Source of the DNA: Pyrenopolyporus hunteri
Taxonomy: Eukaryota > Ascomycota > Sordariomycetes > Xylariales > Hypoxylaceae
DNA length: 64,000 bases
Direction: 5' to 3'
NCBI GenBank assembly: GCA_902806595.1
Contig: CADCXC010000009.1
Coordinates: 1,922,001-1,986,000, forward strand
In this document: positions 24,187 to 35,046 of the stretch, piece after piece
How the letters are laid out: every line of letters starts with the position of its first letter
Position numbering within the stretch: position 1 is the stretch's first letter
Translations under genes and position numbers: made by a program
Notes under the pieces: generated by a model
What the model saw: only the letters and a program-made list of their open reading frames with translations
The model's database searches: none
Told to the model about the DNA's origin: nothing

Positions 24187-25434
24187 CGTGATTGACTGTG
24201 ACAAGTTTTACTGCTCGGGGATCAAACATACGAGCAAGTCCCCCAGTGCGACCTCATCTCTAGGTCTTGTCGAAATTCATATGATTTAGTGATATTTACC
24301 TAGGTATCTTTCAGTGGCCGGGTTGATCTTGATGACGTTTTCAATCGTAAATTATCATGCAAGTTCCTAGCTTTGTGGTACATATATGTAGGTAGTTGAG
24401 TTCCAGATTTTTTTTAACTGGAGCTTTGAATGTTACGATTCTTATCAATTGCTGGGCTTCAGATTTGACAATAACCTATTAGAGCCGATGACGTAAAACA
24501 ATCCACAAGCCACTTGTATGCCACGGCTGGCTGTCAGCTGTAGGCTCTTCACATATGCGGTACCTGCATACCCACCTACCTAGGTACCTATCTACCTGCC
24601 TATCTACCTGGTAGATACCTATGTAACTTACCTCGGCTGCAAATGCAAGTCACCGACCAATACATGTAAGCTTTTCCACTAGCTGCTATATACCTACCTG
24701 GTACCTCTGTATGCAGATATATAGGTACCTAGGTACTTGTCCGGATTGATGTGGCTTGTAAAAGCTTTGTACCAGAGAAATTCGCCGGCTGCCTGCTACT
24801 CTGCTAGGTGATGTGTCAGCTGGCTTATCCCAAGTCCGCTAATTTCAAGTGATAGCCACTATAACTCAGTGGGGGCTTACATGTAAGGCATTCAACCTTG
24901 TTGTTAGAGGGCGGGGGGTGAGGGTCTTATTCTAAGGGACGTGGCAGCTGACAGACAGCACTTCAATGCTGTCGCCTGCCCGGTAATTATGGCACAAGTA
25001 CCTATGGACAGAACTTTTTACAAGCCACATCCGTACCTGGATGCATTCGCATTCCGTTGGTAAATTCCATCGGCACCACATAACTTTAAAGACGCAAAGG
25101 CGGGTGCAAGTGAGCATTCTAATCCCTACCTTCACATCATCAAGCATCAAGCGTCAAGAGTCAAGAGCACACTCATATAGGTACTTGTAGGTATTTTCGA
25201 TCCCTTTTTAGCGCAACTATCCTCCTTGTAACTTCTCCCCCCCTTTCTGCCTTTTCTTGCGTGTTCTTGTCTTCTTGTCTTCTTTTCCACATCTTGTAAC
25301 CTGCATCCAAAGCTTGTGACTCCGCACCCCCATCTATACCGAACCTGATTCTAAATCAATCCCAGTCCGTCGCATTCTCATTCAATCTCCGTCAAACTTC
25401 ATCTATCCGTCGTCCGTCCATCCATCCACAAAGA
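24187..25434. other. intergenic, promoter side of MAPR gene
   Basis: A dense TACC/GGTA and GGTACC cluster lies at about 24560-24735. A pyrimidine-rich tract at 25225-25300, followed by a TCAATC/ATCC-rich leader up to the ATG at 25435, resembles the promoter and leader of a well-expressed fungal gene. No gene is supported. Confidence 0.5.
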
Positions 25435-26321
25435 ATGGCCGGCAAGTTCGAACCCAAAGTCCCCGTGAATCTGGATCCACCTAAAGATGACCCTATTTCC
25501 GCCGAAGAACTAGCCAGAGCCGACGGTAAGTGCCCCCCTCCCTCCATATCATTTCTAACCTGATAACTACATTCAATCATTCCCATCTTGCCTCCCAAGC
25601 TCCTTTCCCTTTCCCCAACGTCCACTTGTGCGCAATCTGAAGACGAGAAAGATAGTGCTAATACTCGAGTATAGGTACCGAAGGACAGAAGGCTTATGTG
25701 GCAATTAAAGTACGTTAATTCGTTCTTCACAACCCACCACGTCCCCATCGCCTTGAACCAGCTTGTCCTTCTAGATACCTACCTACCTAACTAAATTCTA
25801 CCACCGGCTATGTATCATTTTATAATCGATACTCATGCTCACCCGTGATTTTTAGGGCAAAGTCTACGACGTTAGTGCAAATAAGGCATACCGAGAAGGT
25901 GGCTCATACCATGGTATGTGGCGTCATTCTATTACATCGCACCACAAAAGACAAGGCGTGGCGTGTCACTCCGACTTTCGCTGCTCTGATGTCCTGTATT
26001 ACCAGGGCTCTCTTGTTTGCTGCTTGGTGAGCTGTCGGCCAGACTATGCCTATGTCTCACGTTGAACCACAGCTTCACTCAGCATCTTGCATAGCTCGAT
26101 AATGTAGGTAGAAACAGCATGTTTGCTAACTGGCCTCAGTCTTTGCGGGAAAGGATGCGTCCCGTGCGCTAGCTAAGACTTCGACGAAACCCGAAGACGT
26201 AAGACCAGAATGGCAAGATTTGGATGACAAGGAGAAACAGACGCTAGATGACTGGAACACGTTTTTCTCGAATCGTTACAATGTCGTTGGCGTCGTCCAA
26301 GGTGCAACAAACTTGGCCTAG
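25435..26321 (+). CDS. MAPR (Dap1/PGRMC) family haem protein
   Basis: Four exons, 25435-25525, 25675-25709, 25856-25913 and 26140-26321, give 121 residues with correct phases (one exon is only 35 bp). The cytochrome-b5-like MAPR domain fills most of the protein. It has GKVYDVS, the segment SYHVFAGKDASRALA, and tyrosines at about 54 and 60 in the positions of the two haem-pocket tyrosines of PGRMC1. It ends with a WNTFFSNRYNVVG segment typical of the family. In yeast and mammals MAPR proteins bind haem and support sterol and other P450s. There is no N-terminal membrane helix, so this is a short soluble form. The intron acceptors are TATAG, TTTAG and CTCAG, and the last intron has branch site GCTAAC. 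Its relation to the P450 at 3742 is only by family and distance. Confidence 0.9.
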
Positions 26322-28208
26322 ACAGCCAAAAATGACAAGATTTCATCCAAGAGACGTAGTATGGGGCTGTTACAGGAAGACGTTAGCCGGAGCTTCTTCC
26401 TTCGACCCAGCCAAAGCGAGCGGGAACTTGATATTCGTATTTCAAGGATGACTAAGACTACAAGTATATACTTGCTCGGAGAATACAAGAAAGCCCCTAG
26501 GCTACATCTCCCAGACCCATTATCGAGCCCAATTGCCTCCACGTACAGATGCCAGCTTACAGTTTCCTTGATGTTATACCGAACCAGGCTAGGTCAACTC
26601 CACCGGGACTGCCGGAACTGACATAAGGCCAACCATATAGCGAGAGAAATCACCTCGTTGTTGCACGAGCTATCTAACTGACCAGGCCTCTGGCCTGGTT
26701 ATACATACTGGATAAGGACAATGGGACATACACCTCACACGCCCACGACATGACAGGAACACATGAACGGATCCCGAAATCCATAAGCGCCGTTGTAAAA
26801 TACTCAGATATAAGGTAACAAGTGTTACTGAATTAAGAAGCGCTAAGTCCCCTACGCGCCGCTACTTTGCCCCAGAGCAGCTTCTTCCACCCTTCGGTCC
26901 TTTCTATGGCGAGTCGCTTGGATGTCTGGATAGTGGGAAGCTTCTTACGCATACAAGGGTTGAACTTAGGTACACAAGGTAGTAAGCGGCAGCAGCAAGA
27001 CTAATATCGGTCCCAGTGTTACGGTCCGCCATAGTAATGGGGCTGATAATGTAGACGAAGAGGATTAGGATTCAAGCAGTCCTGGCTGTTTTAGGTACTA
27101 TATATTAGAGGTCGCTATCAAGACCCTGAAGAGAGTTTACCCCCCACATTCATAACTGTGGGATTGGCGAGGGTCCTCAATGAGCTTTCACACTTCTACT
27201 GATGGAAGCTCGTCGTGGAATCTAAGGACTAGTGATTGAAAGGGGTTGATGTTATAATGCTTGAAGATCTCATTACTCAACGAAGAACATAAGTTAAGTA
27301 GACGCTATACGTGCCCGGGTAGGTACCTCCCTTACGTTGAAAAATAAGTACAGAAGAGCTTGTTTTAGAACCAAGTCCGACCGGTAGGAGAATATAATAT
27401 ATTCGGTTGAGCCTGGGAGGATTTCATAGGGACCTATTCGCGGATCTCTATTTCTTGGGCTGTAACGCAAGGTGGGGGTAGTATGTAGTTGGGTTCGCGT
27501 TATCGGGAGGTTGCGATCGAAATGACTAGATGTATGAGTGTCTGACCTGTTGTTACGCCGTTGGGAAATCACGGGTGTTCGCATAACATGGTCATCGTGC
27601 TGCGGACGCGTGTGGTTTTCTAGGTACCCTACTGCAACTAAATCATATGTTAGGTAGCACTTATTTGAAAAGGAGACTTTGATTTACACATACCTGCCTA
27701 CCTTGCCTACTGCTTATATACACCGGGGCCCATGGATTAACCATGCCTGGCTAAATCTATAGACGAGGCGATATCACGGGAAATTATCTGGGGAGATTAT
27801 CGGATTCGTTACGATATAGGGAATTCTTATGATACAAAAACGGGCCTGGCAAAGCCTGGAAAGATATATCTCTTCGCGGTATTGAAGGTACGATGGAATA
27901 AATGGACACGTTCGTGCTGCAATCTTCGATCCCGCATATTGTCCTTCTTTCCGAAACACTCTTTATAGATTTCTCAACAGCCGGTAAGCAACATATAAAC
28001 CCTTCTGGTTTACTACGTTCCCTGCTTGATCTACCAGAGTATTTATGTTTCCCAAGCACCGCATATGAACAGCTCCGGTAGACTCTGGATTGCAGCATTC
28101 GGCTGCAACAAACCTGGGAATATGTTTAGGGCAGGCCCATCCGTATCTAAACTAAAGCTAAAACATGTTGAGCATGTCTTAGTCCGCTTCCCTCTGTGTG
28201 GACGTAGT
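26322..28208. other. intergenic, one possible short basic ORF
   Basis: The downstream flank of the MAPR gene is here. A 39-codon minus-strand frame (26952-26833) starts with ATG and reads as a basic, protein-like peptide with the segment ERTEGWKKLLWGKVAARR. It may be a gene remnant. Nothing else is supported. Confidence 0.35.
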
Positions 28209-28430
28209 TCACCGTGCTCGTGGTGGAGGGGCCCATACTCTCCCATTCGCAAAGCGATACCCTTCTCTAAGGCATTCCTCGCAAAGCTGTCCTGCTTGAA
28301 GCCACGAATCGCGAAGCTTCTTGACTCCAAGGCATAGATGGTTGGGGTCGTTACGTGCGAAGTGGCAGTAAGACTTCAATCGACAGACGGAATGGTTGCA
28401 TTCAAACCGAAATTCATCGTAATCACACAT
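28209..28430 (-). CDS. small Cys-rich hypothetical protein (73 aa)
   Basis: A single open frame starts at an ATG at 28430 and runs 73 codons. The product begins MCDYDEFRFECNHSVCRLKS and has cysteines and histidines at regular spacing (C2, C11, H13, C16, C22, H23, H31, C33, then CEEC). It is rich in Arg and Lys and ends in a Pro/Arg tail. The opening MCDY followed by a Cys/His pattern is seen in short fungal proteins of unknown function that may bind zinc. No signal peptide is visible. A CATAG just upstream could be the acceptor of a leader intron. I do not know the function, and a longer spliced form cannot be excluded. Confidence 0.5.
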   Translation of the reverse strand: MCDYDEFRFECNHSVCRLKSYCHFARNDPNHLCLGVKKLRDSWLQAGQLCEECLREGYRFANGRVWAPPPRAR

Positions 28431-31375
28431 TGTCGTCGTCTATGAAAGGGGCTAAGGATGTTAGCCGATGGGAAGTATTTGGCGGTGCTACCAAGACATG
28501 CTCGAGATGGTATAACACTTACGAGCACTGGGTTTCCGCTACTTGATATCTAGCGCGCGGCTGCATAGAGTTAGATGGTTGATGTCTTAAGCGAAATGTT
28601 TCATTCTTACCTCAAACTATAAGATACTGGGTTGCACGTATTATCCTAGCAAGACAGAATATACAATAAGAAGACGATTGATATCGTAGGTTCATATGTG
28701 AGAGCGCTCTCCTTTATACGATTCATGTTTGCTCTGCTCTAAGAGATACTCACCCAGTTGTAACCCGAAGACGGGGGCAAACATATCGTCCTAACATCTA
28801 AGAGGTTCTCTCCAAGTACGGCGATGATGCGATCTAAACTGCTTAAATTCTACGCAGGTTGCCCCTCTAATAGGAAACTCGCATTAGCCATATAGGTTAT
28901 CTACATTATCTACCTAGGTATCTACCTAATCTATCTCAACTGCATTCTTCTTTTTATCGCGGTTTGACAGCTCTGATATGTCATATTTTCTGTGTTGTAC
29001 GATGAGCATGGCAAAGCAAGATGATGTAGTACTACTCGCATCAAACAAAAAAAAATGTGCTTATGTGTTGAGTTTATGATTTTAGGATATCCTGGAATTT
29101 GTAAACAGGCCATTCGCTAGCGTAGTGCGAAGCTTTTACATGAGGGGATTTTGTGGTTGAAACTGGAAGGTTTGGGTCGGGAGTTGGGAGTTGAGGCTGA
29201 ATAGGGGATATCACATAACTTCGTATGAAGAATTTATCGAAGAGGTGGTAGTGGCACTAAGTACTAAGTGTCTGCTCTGGTAAGTACCTGATTTGGAGGT
29301 GTTTGCTGCTGTTGACTATGACTATCATATAGTTTGGTAAACGGCTAGTGGCTGTAACGCAACCGGGTAGACTATTCGGGCTCCTTGGTGTTACGTTATA
29401 AATCGAGCCTCGAGGCTCTTTTGAATGACTGTATGATACCTACCTGCATGTTAAGATGGTACCCTAAGTGCCTTAGTTAGGTATTCACGCGCTAATGTCA
29501 GTCTCTATCGGCGCGGCCCGACATTAAACTGTAGCAAACATCGGCCCCCCAACCTACATGTAGCCTTAATATATATCCTAGGATGCATTAGACGTATGCG
29601 TTATAGGCAGTACAACATGTTAATCATCGCTTCCGAGATTGCGATCTCGGGAACATCGACAAGCCTTACCAATACATTTAAGTATTCCGCAAGCCACGAA
29701 GTCAAGAAAACTACCTGACATCAAAGACAGAGTACATGTAGATTTGACAACTAAGAACCTTGTTGCATAAAACAGGTCTCTGGCTTACACGCTATTGCTG
29801 CAAGAATCCGGCTTATTCTCCCCCCCTTTTCTATTTCTTTTTTTTTTTTTCCTTTCTTTGTAAATGGATTGGAAGAGAAAGACGCCATGGACATGTTAGA
29901 TAGATCAACAACTTAAGTGCCCACTTACTTGCTTAGGTATTAAGTAATCAGTTAATTTAGTCGAGCTTTTAAAAGTAAATAAAATACATTTGATGGTTAG
30001 ATTAATAACAAGTAGAATCTACTGCCTATTCAATGCGGTGGTTAGTTAATCTTATAGTGGATGCGTATTAAATTTTAGTGGACGTTGCGTAGTACTTTGA
30101 AGTTTGGGGGGTAGGATTAATTACCTAGTATCATTGCACTGCGCTGGGAGATAGAAAATGCACGCACTAAGTACCTACCTAGGTAATTATGTACCTACCT
30201 AGGTACCTAGGTATACATGACCTAGTACCTCGCACACACCGAAGATATTACATGTAGTTAATACCTAGGTAGGTACATAGGTAGGTACATTAAAAAACAC
30301 CTGGTGCAAGCTTTTAGGTAAGTACCTACCTACTAGGACTTGGGACAATCTTAGGTTGAGTATGTACCGAGCTGTGGCTAGTATAATAGATAAGAAGGTA
30401 CCCATGTAATCGGCAGAATTAGGCGGACTAGCGAGTACTGTACTAATTAAGTGAGTTTACGTGCGAGGCTGTCCTGCCTGTAATGCAGTGCTAAATGCAT
30501 TTGTCCGCCTCACTTTTTTTTTTTTTTTTCCTTCCCTCCCTCTTTCTCTTATTCCTCCCTAAGTTCCGACTGTAGGTTTTCGGTCAAGGCCTGTGACTAA
30601 TGATTGTTGCCTTACACCACCATCCAATCCCCCTTCCAGTCAATCCCTCATTCTTCCAACCATCAACCATGCTTCCCTTTTCACTTTTTTCAGTCAGACG
30701 TCGGGCGCATCCATCTAAAACGAAAATATAAATAAATAAATAAACTGCGTTTTCAACGGCTTTATCTTTTCCTCTTGGAATATTTAGCTCCGTTCTCATC
30801 AGTCGCCGGTTTAACTCAAATAATATATTCCCTTTCAATCAAATCCGCGAGGCATTCTGGCCTGGGCGTTAAGCTAGGCCGGCTTCATGGCTCTTGCTCC
30901 GCTGGATTATTAGGAGTCCTAGGAGAAATCACTCGCGATACTCCTTATCGCAGTCTAAATTCACCGCCCTTCCCGTTAGGAGCTCCTTTAATATATGGCC
31001 TTGGATTTCCGGTGTCATCCTGTGGTATCCCGTGGTATCCTGTGTATGCACTATTGAAGAGCCTGAGCTTCCGGTCCAGTCGCGTGCTGTCTAGTCGCGT
31101 GCTCGCGGCTCTGGCGGCTGGTCGCATCGTGAAAATACACGGAACGCTCTCGTCTTGCGACCGATACTAACTAGCTTGCCAAAGATCATCTGAGTGCTGA
31201 ATATTCCCTCCTGAATTAGATACGTTTCCAGCCCAAATCAGCGCGTATTGTGACGCGGAGGAACCTAACGACCGGATACCAAAACCAAGCGCCGACACTT
31301 TTGAGACCTGTTGTATATCCTATCCCACTAGGACTCCGCGGATTATTAGGTTGCTTCCAAGGTCAATCCTCCGAG
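28431..31375. other. intergenic, TACC arrays and poly-T tracts
   Basis: About 2.9 kb with no supported gene. It holds poly-T tracts at about 29838-29850 and 30516-30530 and a dense set of TACC/GGTA arrays at 30170-30320. Part of 30775-31375 is probably the leader of the zinc-finger gene that follows. Confidence 0.45.
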
Positions 31376-34130
31376 ATGGTCGATCAATTAGTCTTAGCCT
31401 CCCCTGAGTCCTCGGACACTCAAATGGAAGGGCATTTTCAGCCGAAGGTGGCTACATTGAATTTTGGCCATCCCCAGGATCTTGCCGCCCTAGGCCATAT
31501 GGACATGAGCGTACCATTTCTCACGAGTCGGCATCCCTCTAACTCCTATGAACCCAGGGACCGCCTAGCCTTGTGGTATCATAGGAATGATGGGCCTTGG
31601 ACACCGCCTGGCTTAACATCTCCCCAGGGTGATATCAGGCACGCAACTCGCTCCAGAGGTAGTCTCCTTGTATTCCCTAGCCAATACCGGGAGAGCATAG
31701 CGCCGTCTGAATGCGACACGGTCCTGCCGGGAGTGGTTACCCCCTCTGATTCAGGATATGGTGGGAGCTCTAGGCCCAAGCATAGCGTTGGCAATGGATC
31801 AGTCTGTGACGAGTCGCTTGACCGGAACCACGAGACCTTAGGTGAATTAGGCTTCCCATCTTATAGTCAAGATATGATGCTCAAAGCTGGAGTGAACCAA
31901 GAAACTCCCTGGCCCCAGTCTCAGCAATTACCACCGTCGGCCCGCCCGGCTAGTGGTCGCCAGATTAATCCGGACAGGAGCAGGATATGCGAGATATGCG
32001 AAAAATCGTTCAAGACCAAGTCTGAATTCAAGTAAGCTTTAATGTCCCGGGTTAGACAACCCGCTTTGGTACGGTCACTAAACCCATATTTTGTATTAGG
32101 AAGCATAAGCAAAGGCATGACAAGCCTTTCAAATGTGAAGTGAAGGGTTGTATCCGTCGTGAAGGCTTTAGTACCCCGAACGATCTTGAGAGACACAAAA
32201 GGAGCCTACATCCGGATCAACAAGCGGCCGGCAACCGCTACCGATGCCCGGTTGGCCCCTGCATGAATAAAGAGAAGATCTGGCCTCGAGCCGACAATTT
32301 TCGAGCTCATATGAAGCGTGTTCACCAAATTGAGTCGATGACAGATGAAGATCTGGATAAATACAAATTCACGTACTGCTCCCACGACCGTGTTTCTCTT
32401 GGGGAGAGAGTTCTAATCATTTTCAATAGACCGTCGACTCAATCCCAGGAGGTTTCGCAGGTCAGCCACAGTAATGCCGCCACCACATTCGACAAATTCA
32501 ACGTATTCCCTCTTGGGGACAGTGCCGATACCTCGGATGACTGTAAACTACCTCGAGCCCCGGTAATTGACCTATCTAGTGAAACAAGTCCAGTGGAACA
32601 TCCAGGCCAGATTCAAACAGGAGAAACTACAGTCGCCAACAAATTTAATGATGAGGGTAGCTTGCATACTTCCAATGGACCTCCTAGCAAAGAGCCGGCC
32701 CCGGAAAGCGACGACATACCAGTTGACGACCAAACGGAAATGTCCAGATCGTCATTGGCCCAACTTACCCCCCCTCCTGGTGATATCGAGCCCACGACAT
32801 CTAGACAGCGTGATGAGAAGGATTCCAGTCTTCATTCTAAGGTGCTGGACTCTAAATTTGCCACCAATGTAGCTTCGTTCGATTCTTATAAGGCAGATAG
32901 GCTCAACGAGTCTCGGGATTCCCCCCACGAATCGCCTCTCCGAAGCCCTCAGCGTATCGCGCGGCTAGAAGGGGTAGATAACGTTAGCGAACGCACCAAT
33001 GCATCCCCTGAGCTCAAGAGCGCCGTCACAGGAGACGTAGATATCCACAACCGTGACTCGTTGTTGAAATTCCTCGAGGAGCTTCAAAGGACTGGAGTCC
33101 TGGGAGAACTTGGATTCAAGAAGGAAGATCCCGTGCAACCTGAGGCGGCAAAGCAAGAGCTAGCCGGTGATCCGTCCAAGCCAGCTCACGCGTGTTCGCA
33201 GTGCCAAAAGACGTTCTTCAGGCCGTGCGAATTAAAGTAAGAAATATTACTGACCCCTTAGCCCGTACTTTACTTCACCTCCTTCCATCCTGTATTTTAT
33301 AACCTTTATAACCTGGGGCTAACTATCACTTAGGAAGCACCAGAAGAGACACTTAAAACCGTATGGTTGTACGTTTCCGGATTGCTACAAGAGGTTTGGT
33401 AGCAAGAATGACTGGAAGCGCCACGAGAACAGCCAACATTACATGCTGGAGCACTGGAGGTGCGATGAAAAGCAAACGGATGCCTCCCCAGAGGCCTGCA
33501 ACAAAGTCATCCACCGGCGAGAATTATTCAAGCATCATTTAGACACATGTCACCACATCAAAGAGCAGGCACTTGTGGAACATAAGCTTGAGACATGCCG
33601 CGTTGGGCGCAACTGCGAGGCCCGCTTTTGGTGTGGATTCTGTCGGGAGATCATCGAAATTAAGAAAGAGGGTATAGAAGCCTGGGCCGAGCGATTTAAT
33701 CACATCGACGACCATTTCCATGGGCGCAACAATCGGACGAAAAGAGAGATTAGCGACTGGAAAGACGAATATTCACTGTACCCCGAGACTGAGTCCCAAA
33801 CCAACGGTTCCGAAGACTCCAACCCAACATCCTCTACACCAGCTACTTCCACTGGGTTTTCTAACAAGGTTGGGCCCGAGAAGCAACACAGTCAAACAGT
33901 AAAGCATAAGAGAAAAAGAGATGACGGGCCTAATCCGCTTGCCTTTAAACGTGTTGAGACACTGGAGGAGATGCCCATATATATTTGCGTAAGCCATCTT
34001 TCCCACGTCGCTCGTGACAGACGTTCTGACAGACCAACAGTGCCAGTGCAACGACCCGATGCCCGTAACTATCAAGCAGTGTACCAATTATCCTTGTGAG
34101 CACAAGTTGTGCGAGTATTGTTACTCATAA
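31376..34130 (+). CDS. C2H2 zinc-finger transcription factor with Cys-rich tail
   Basis: Four exons, 31376-32031, 32100-33236, 33334-33988 and 34041-34130, give 845 residues. Two of the introns fall inside the helix of a zinc finger, just after an FK or LK. Finger 1 (C205, C208, H221, H225) is followed by two longer fingers, CEVKGC...HKRSLH and CPVGPC...HMKRVH. A long Ser/Pro/Asp-rich linker separates these from a second group, CSQCQKTF...HQKRH and CTFPDCYKRFGSKNDWKRH. After that come a WRCDEK segment, further Cys/His pairs, and a basic KHKRKRDDG nuclear signal. The last exon replaces a frame that runs on into unrelated sequence: the donor GTAAGC at 33989 joins to TGC at 34041 and yields a Cys-rich end (CQCNDP...CEHKLCEYC). 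The start ATG at 31376 is the first in frame. The protein is probably nuclear; its targets are unknown. Confidence 0.87.
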
Positions 34131-34775
34131 TGAACCTTGTAGGGTATTATGATAATGTCAGCCCGGTCGCGAGCTGGCTTCAGTCTGCCATTATCAATTC
34201 TTCCCCTTGAGTCGTACATGATTTAGACGGATGGTATAATACCCCTTAGACAATGATGTAGTTCCTCTTGCTAAGCATATATACAATGCAATAGATAGCC
34301 AATATAAATTGTAACAAGTCTTAACATGAGTGTAAATACATATCGCTATGACATATTTCCTTTCTCCTCGTGTGCTGTACTTCTACGTTCCGTCCTTGAT
34401 TATCAATCATGTTATTAACTTACGCCCCCTGTCTCCTATGATCTCTACGTACGACTAGCGCGTGCCCCGTATGTAATGCGAGCTATTTAAGTCGGTACCT
34501 TGGAGATATATAGGATCTAGAGCTACATGTACTCACTTATCATTCACAAACATCTATCTTCGAGGTTTATTTGTTTTATCTTTTTATCTTAAACTTCGTC
34601 TTAGGGTACCTATAATAGAGTAGAGTTGAATAGACTCGGTGCTCTTCGACCCGCTACGTAGATCCGATACTTAGAGTCGCGGGTTTAGAATTGTCCTTTT
34701 TTTATAGGATCACGCCGTGACTTGGTATAGGAAGAGCCATTTGTATGGATGGGATGGAAGGTGGATTATGGTTAC
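34131..34775. other. intergenic, 3' flank of C2H2 gene
   Basis: AT-rich 3' flank with no supported gene. It ends at the left copy of the target duplication (GTTAC, 34771-34775) of the solo LTR. Confidence 0.5.
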
Positions 34776-35046
34776 TGTAGCTATGTAACTTTGTACTGAG
34801 GAATCCACCGTAGCGGCAGCAACGGTGGATATGCCCTCATCAGGTGCCTCGTCGCCCTACGCAACGAGGCACTAGGGCACACACTCCAAAAGGGTGTATA
34901 AATACCGATCAGTACGAAGTTAGCTATTCTATACTTCTACACATACAAGCAAGATCAATAAATACCCTTTTCGTAACCTTCCTATCATGCGATCGCATGG
35001 TACTCTCCCTTCGGTCCACTAATTGACGACCCCTTGTCGCCCAACA
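34776..35046 (+). mobile_element. solo LTR of a retrotransposon
   Basis: A 271-bp element begins TGTAG and ends CAACA (TGT...ACA ends) and is flanked on both sides by the 5-bp direct repeat GTTAC (34771-34775 and 35047-35051). This is the signature of an LTR left after recombination between the two LTRs of an integrated element. Inside are a TATA-like box (TATAAATA, 34897-34904) and a polyadenylation-like AATAAA (34957-34962), in the order expected of U3-R. No gag or pol sequence lies next to it. The element keeps a normal base composition, so it has not been heavily RIP-mutated. The family (Ty1/copia or Ty3) cannot be told from an LTR alone. Confidence 0.8.
34803..34878. repeat. two stem-loops inside the LTR
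   Basis: A perfect 9-bp inverted repeat (ATCCACCGT at 34803-34811 with ACGGTGGAT at 34822-34830) is followed by a second one (GTGCCTCGT at 34844-34852 with ACGAGGCAC at 34864-34872). The second is nested in an outer GCCCT/AGGGC pair. They lie just upstream of the TATA-like box. Confidence 0.75.
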
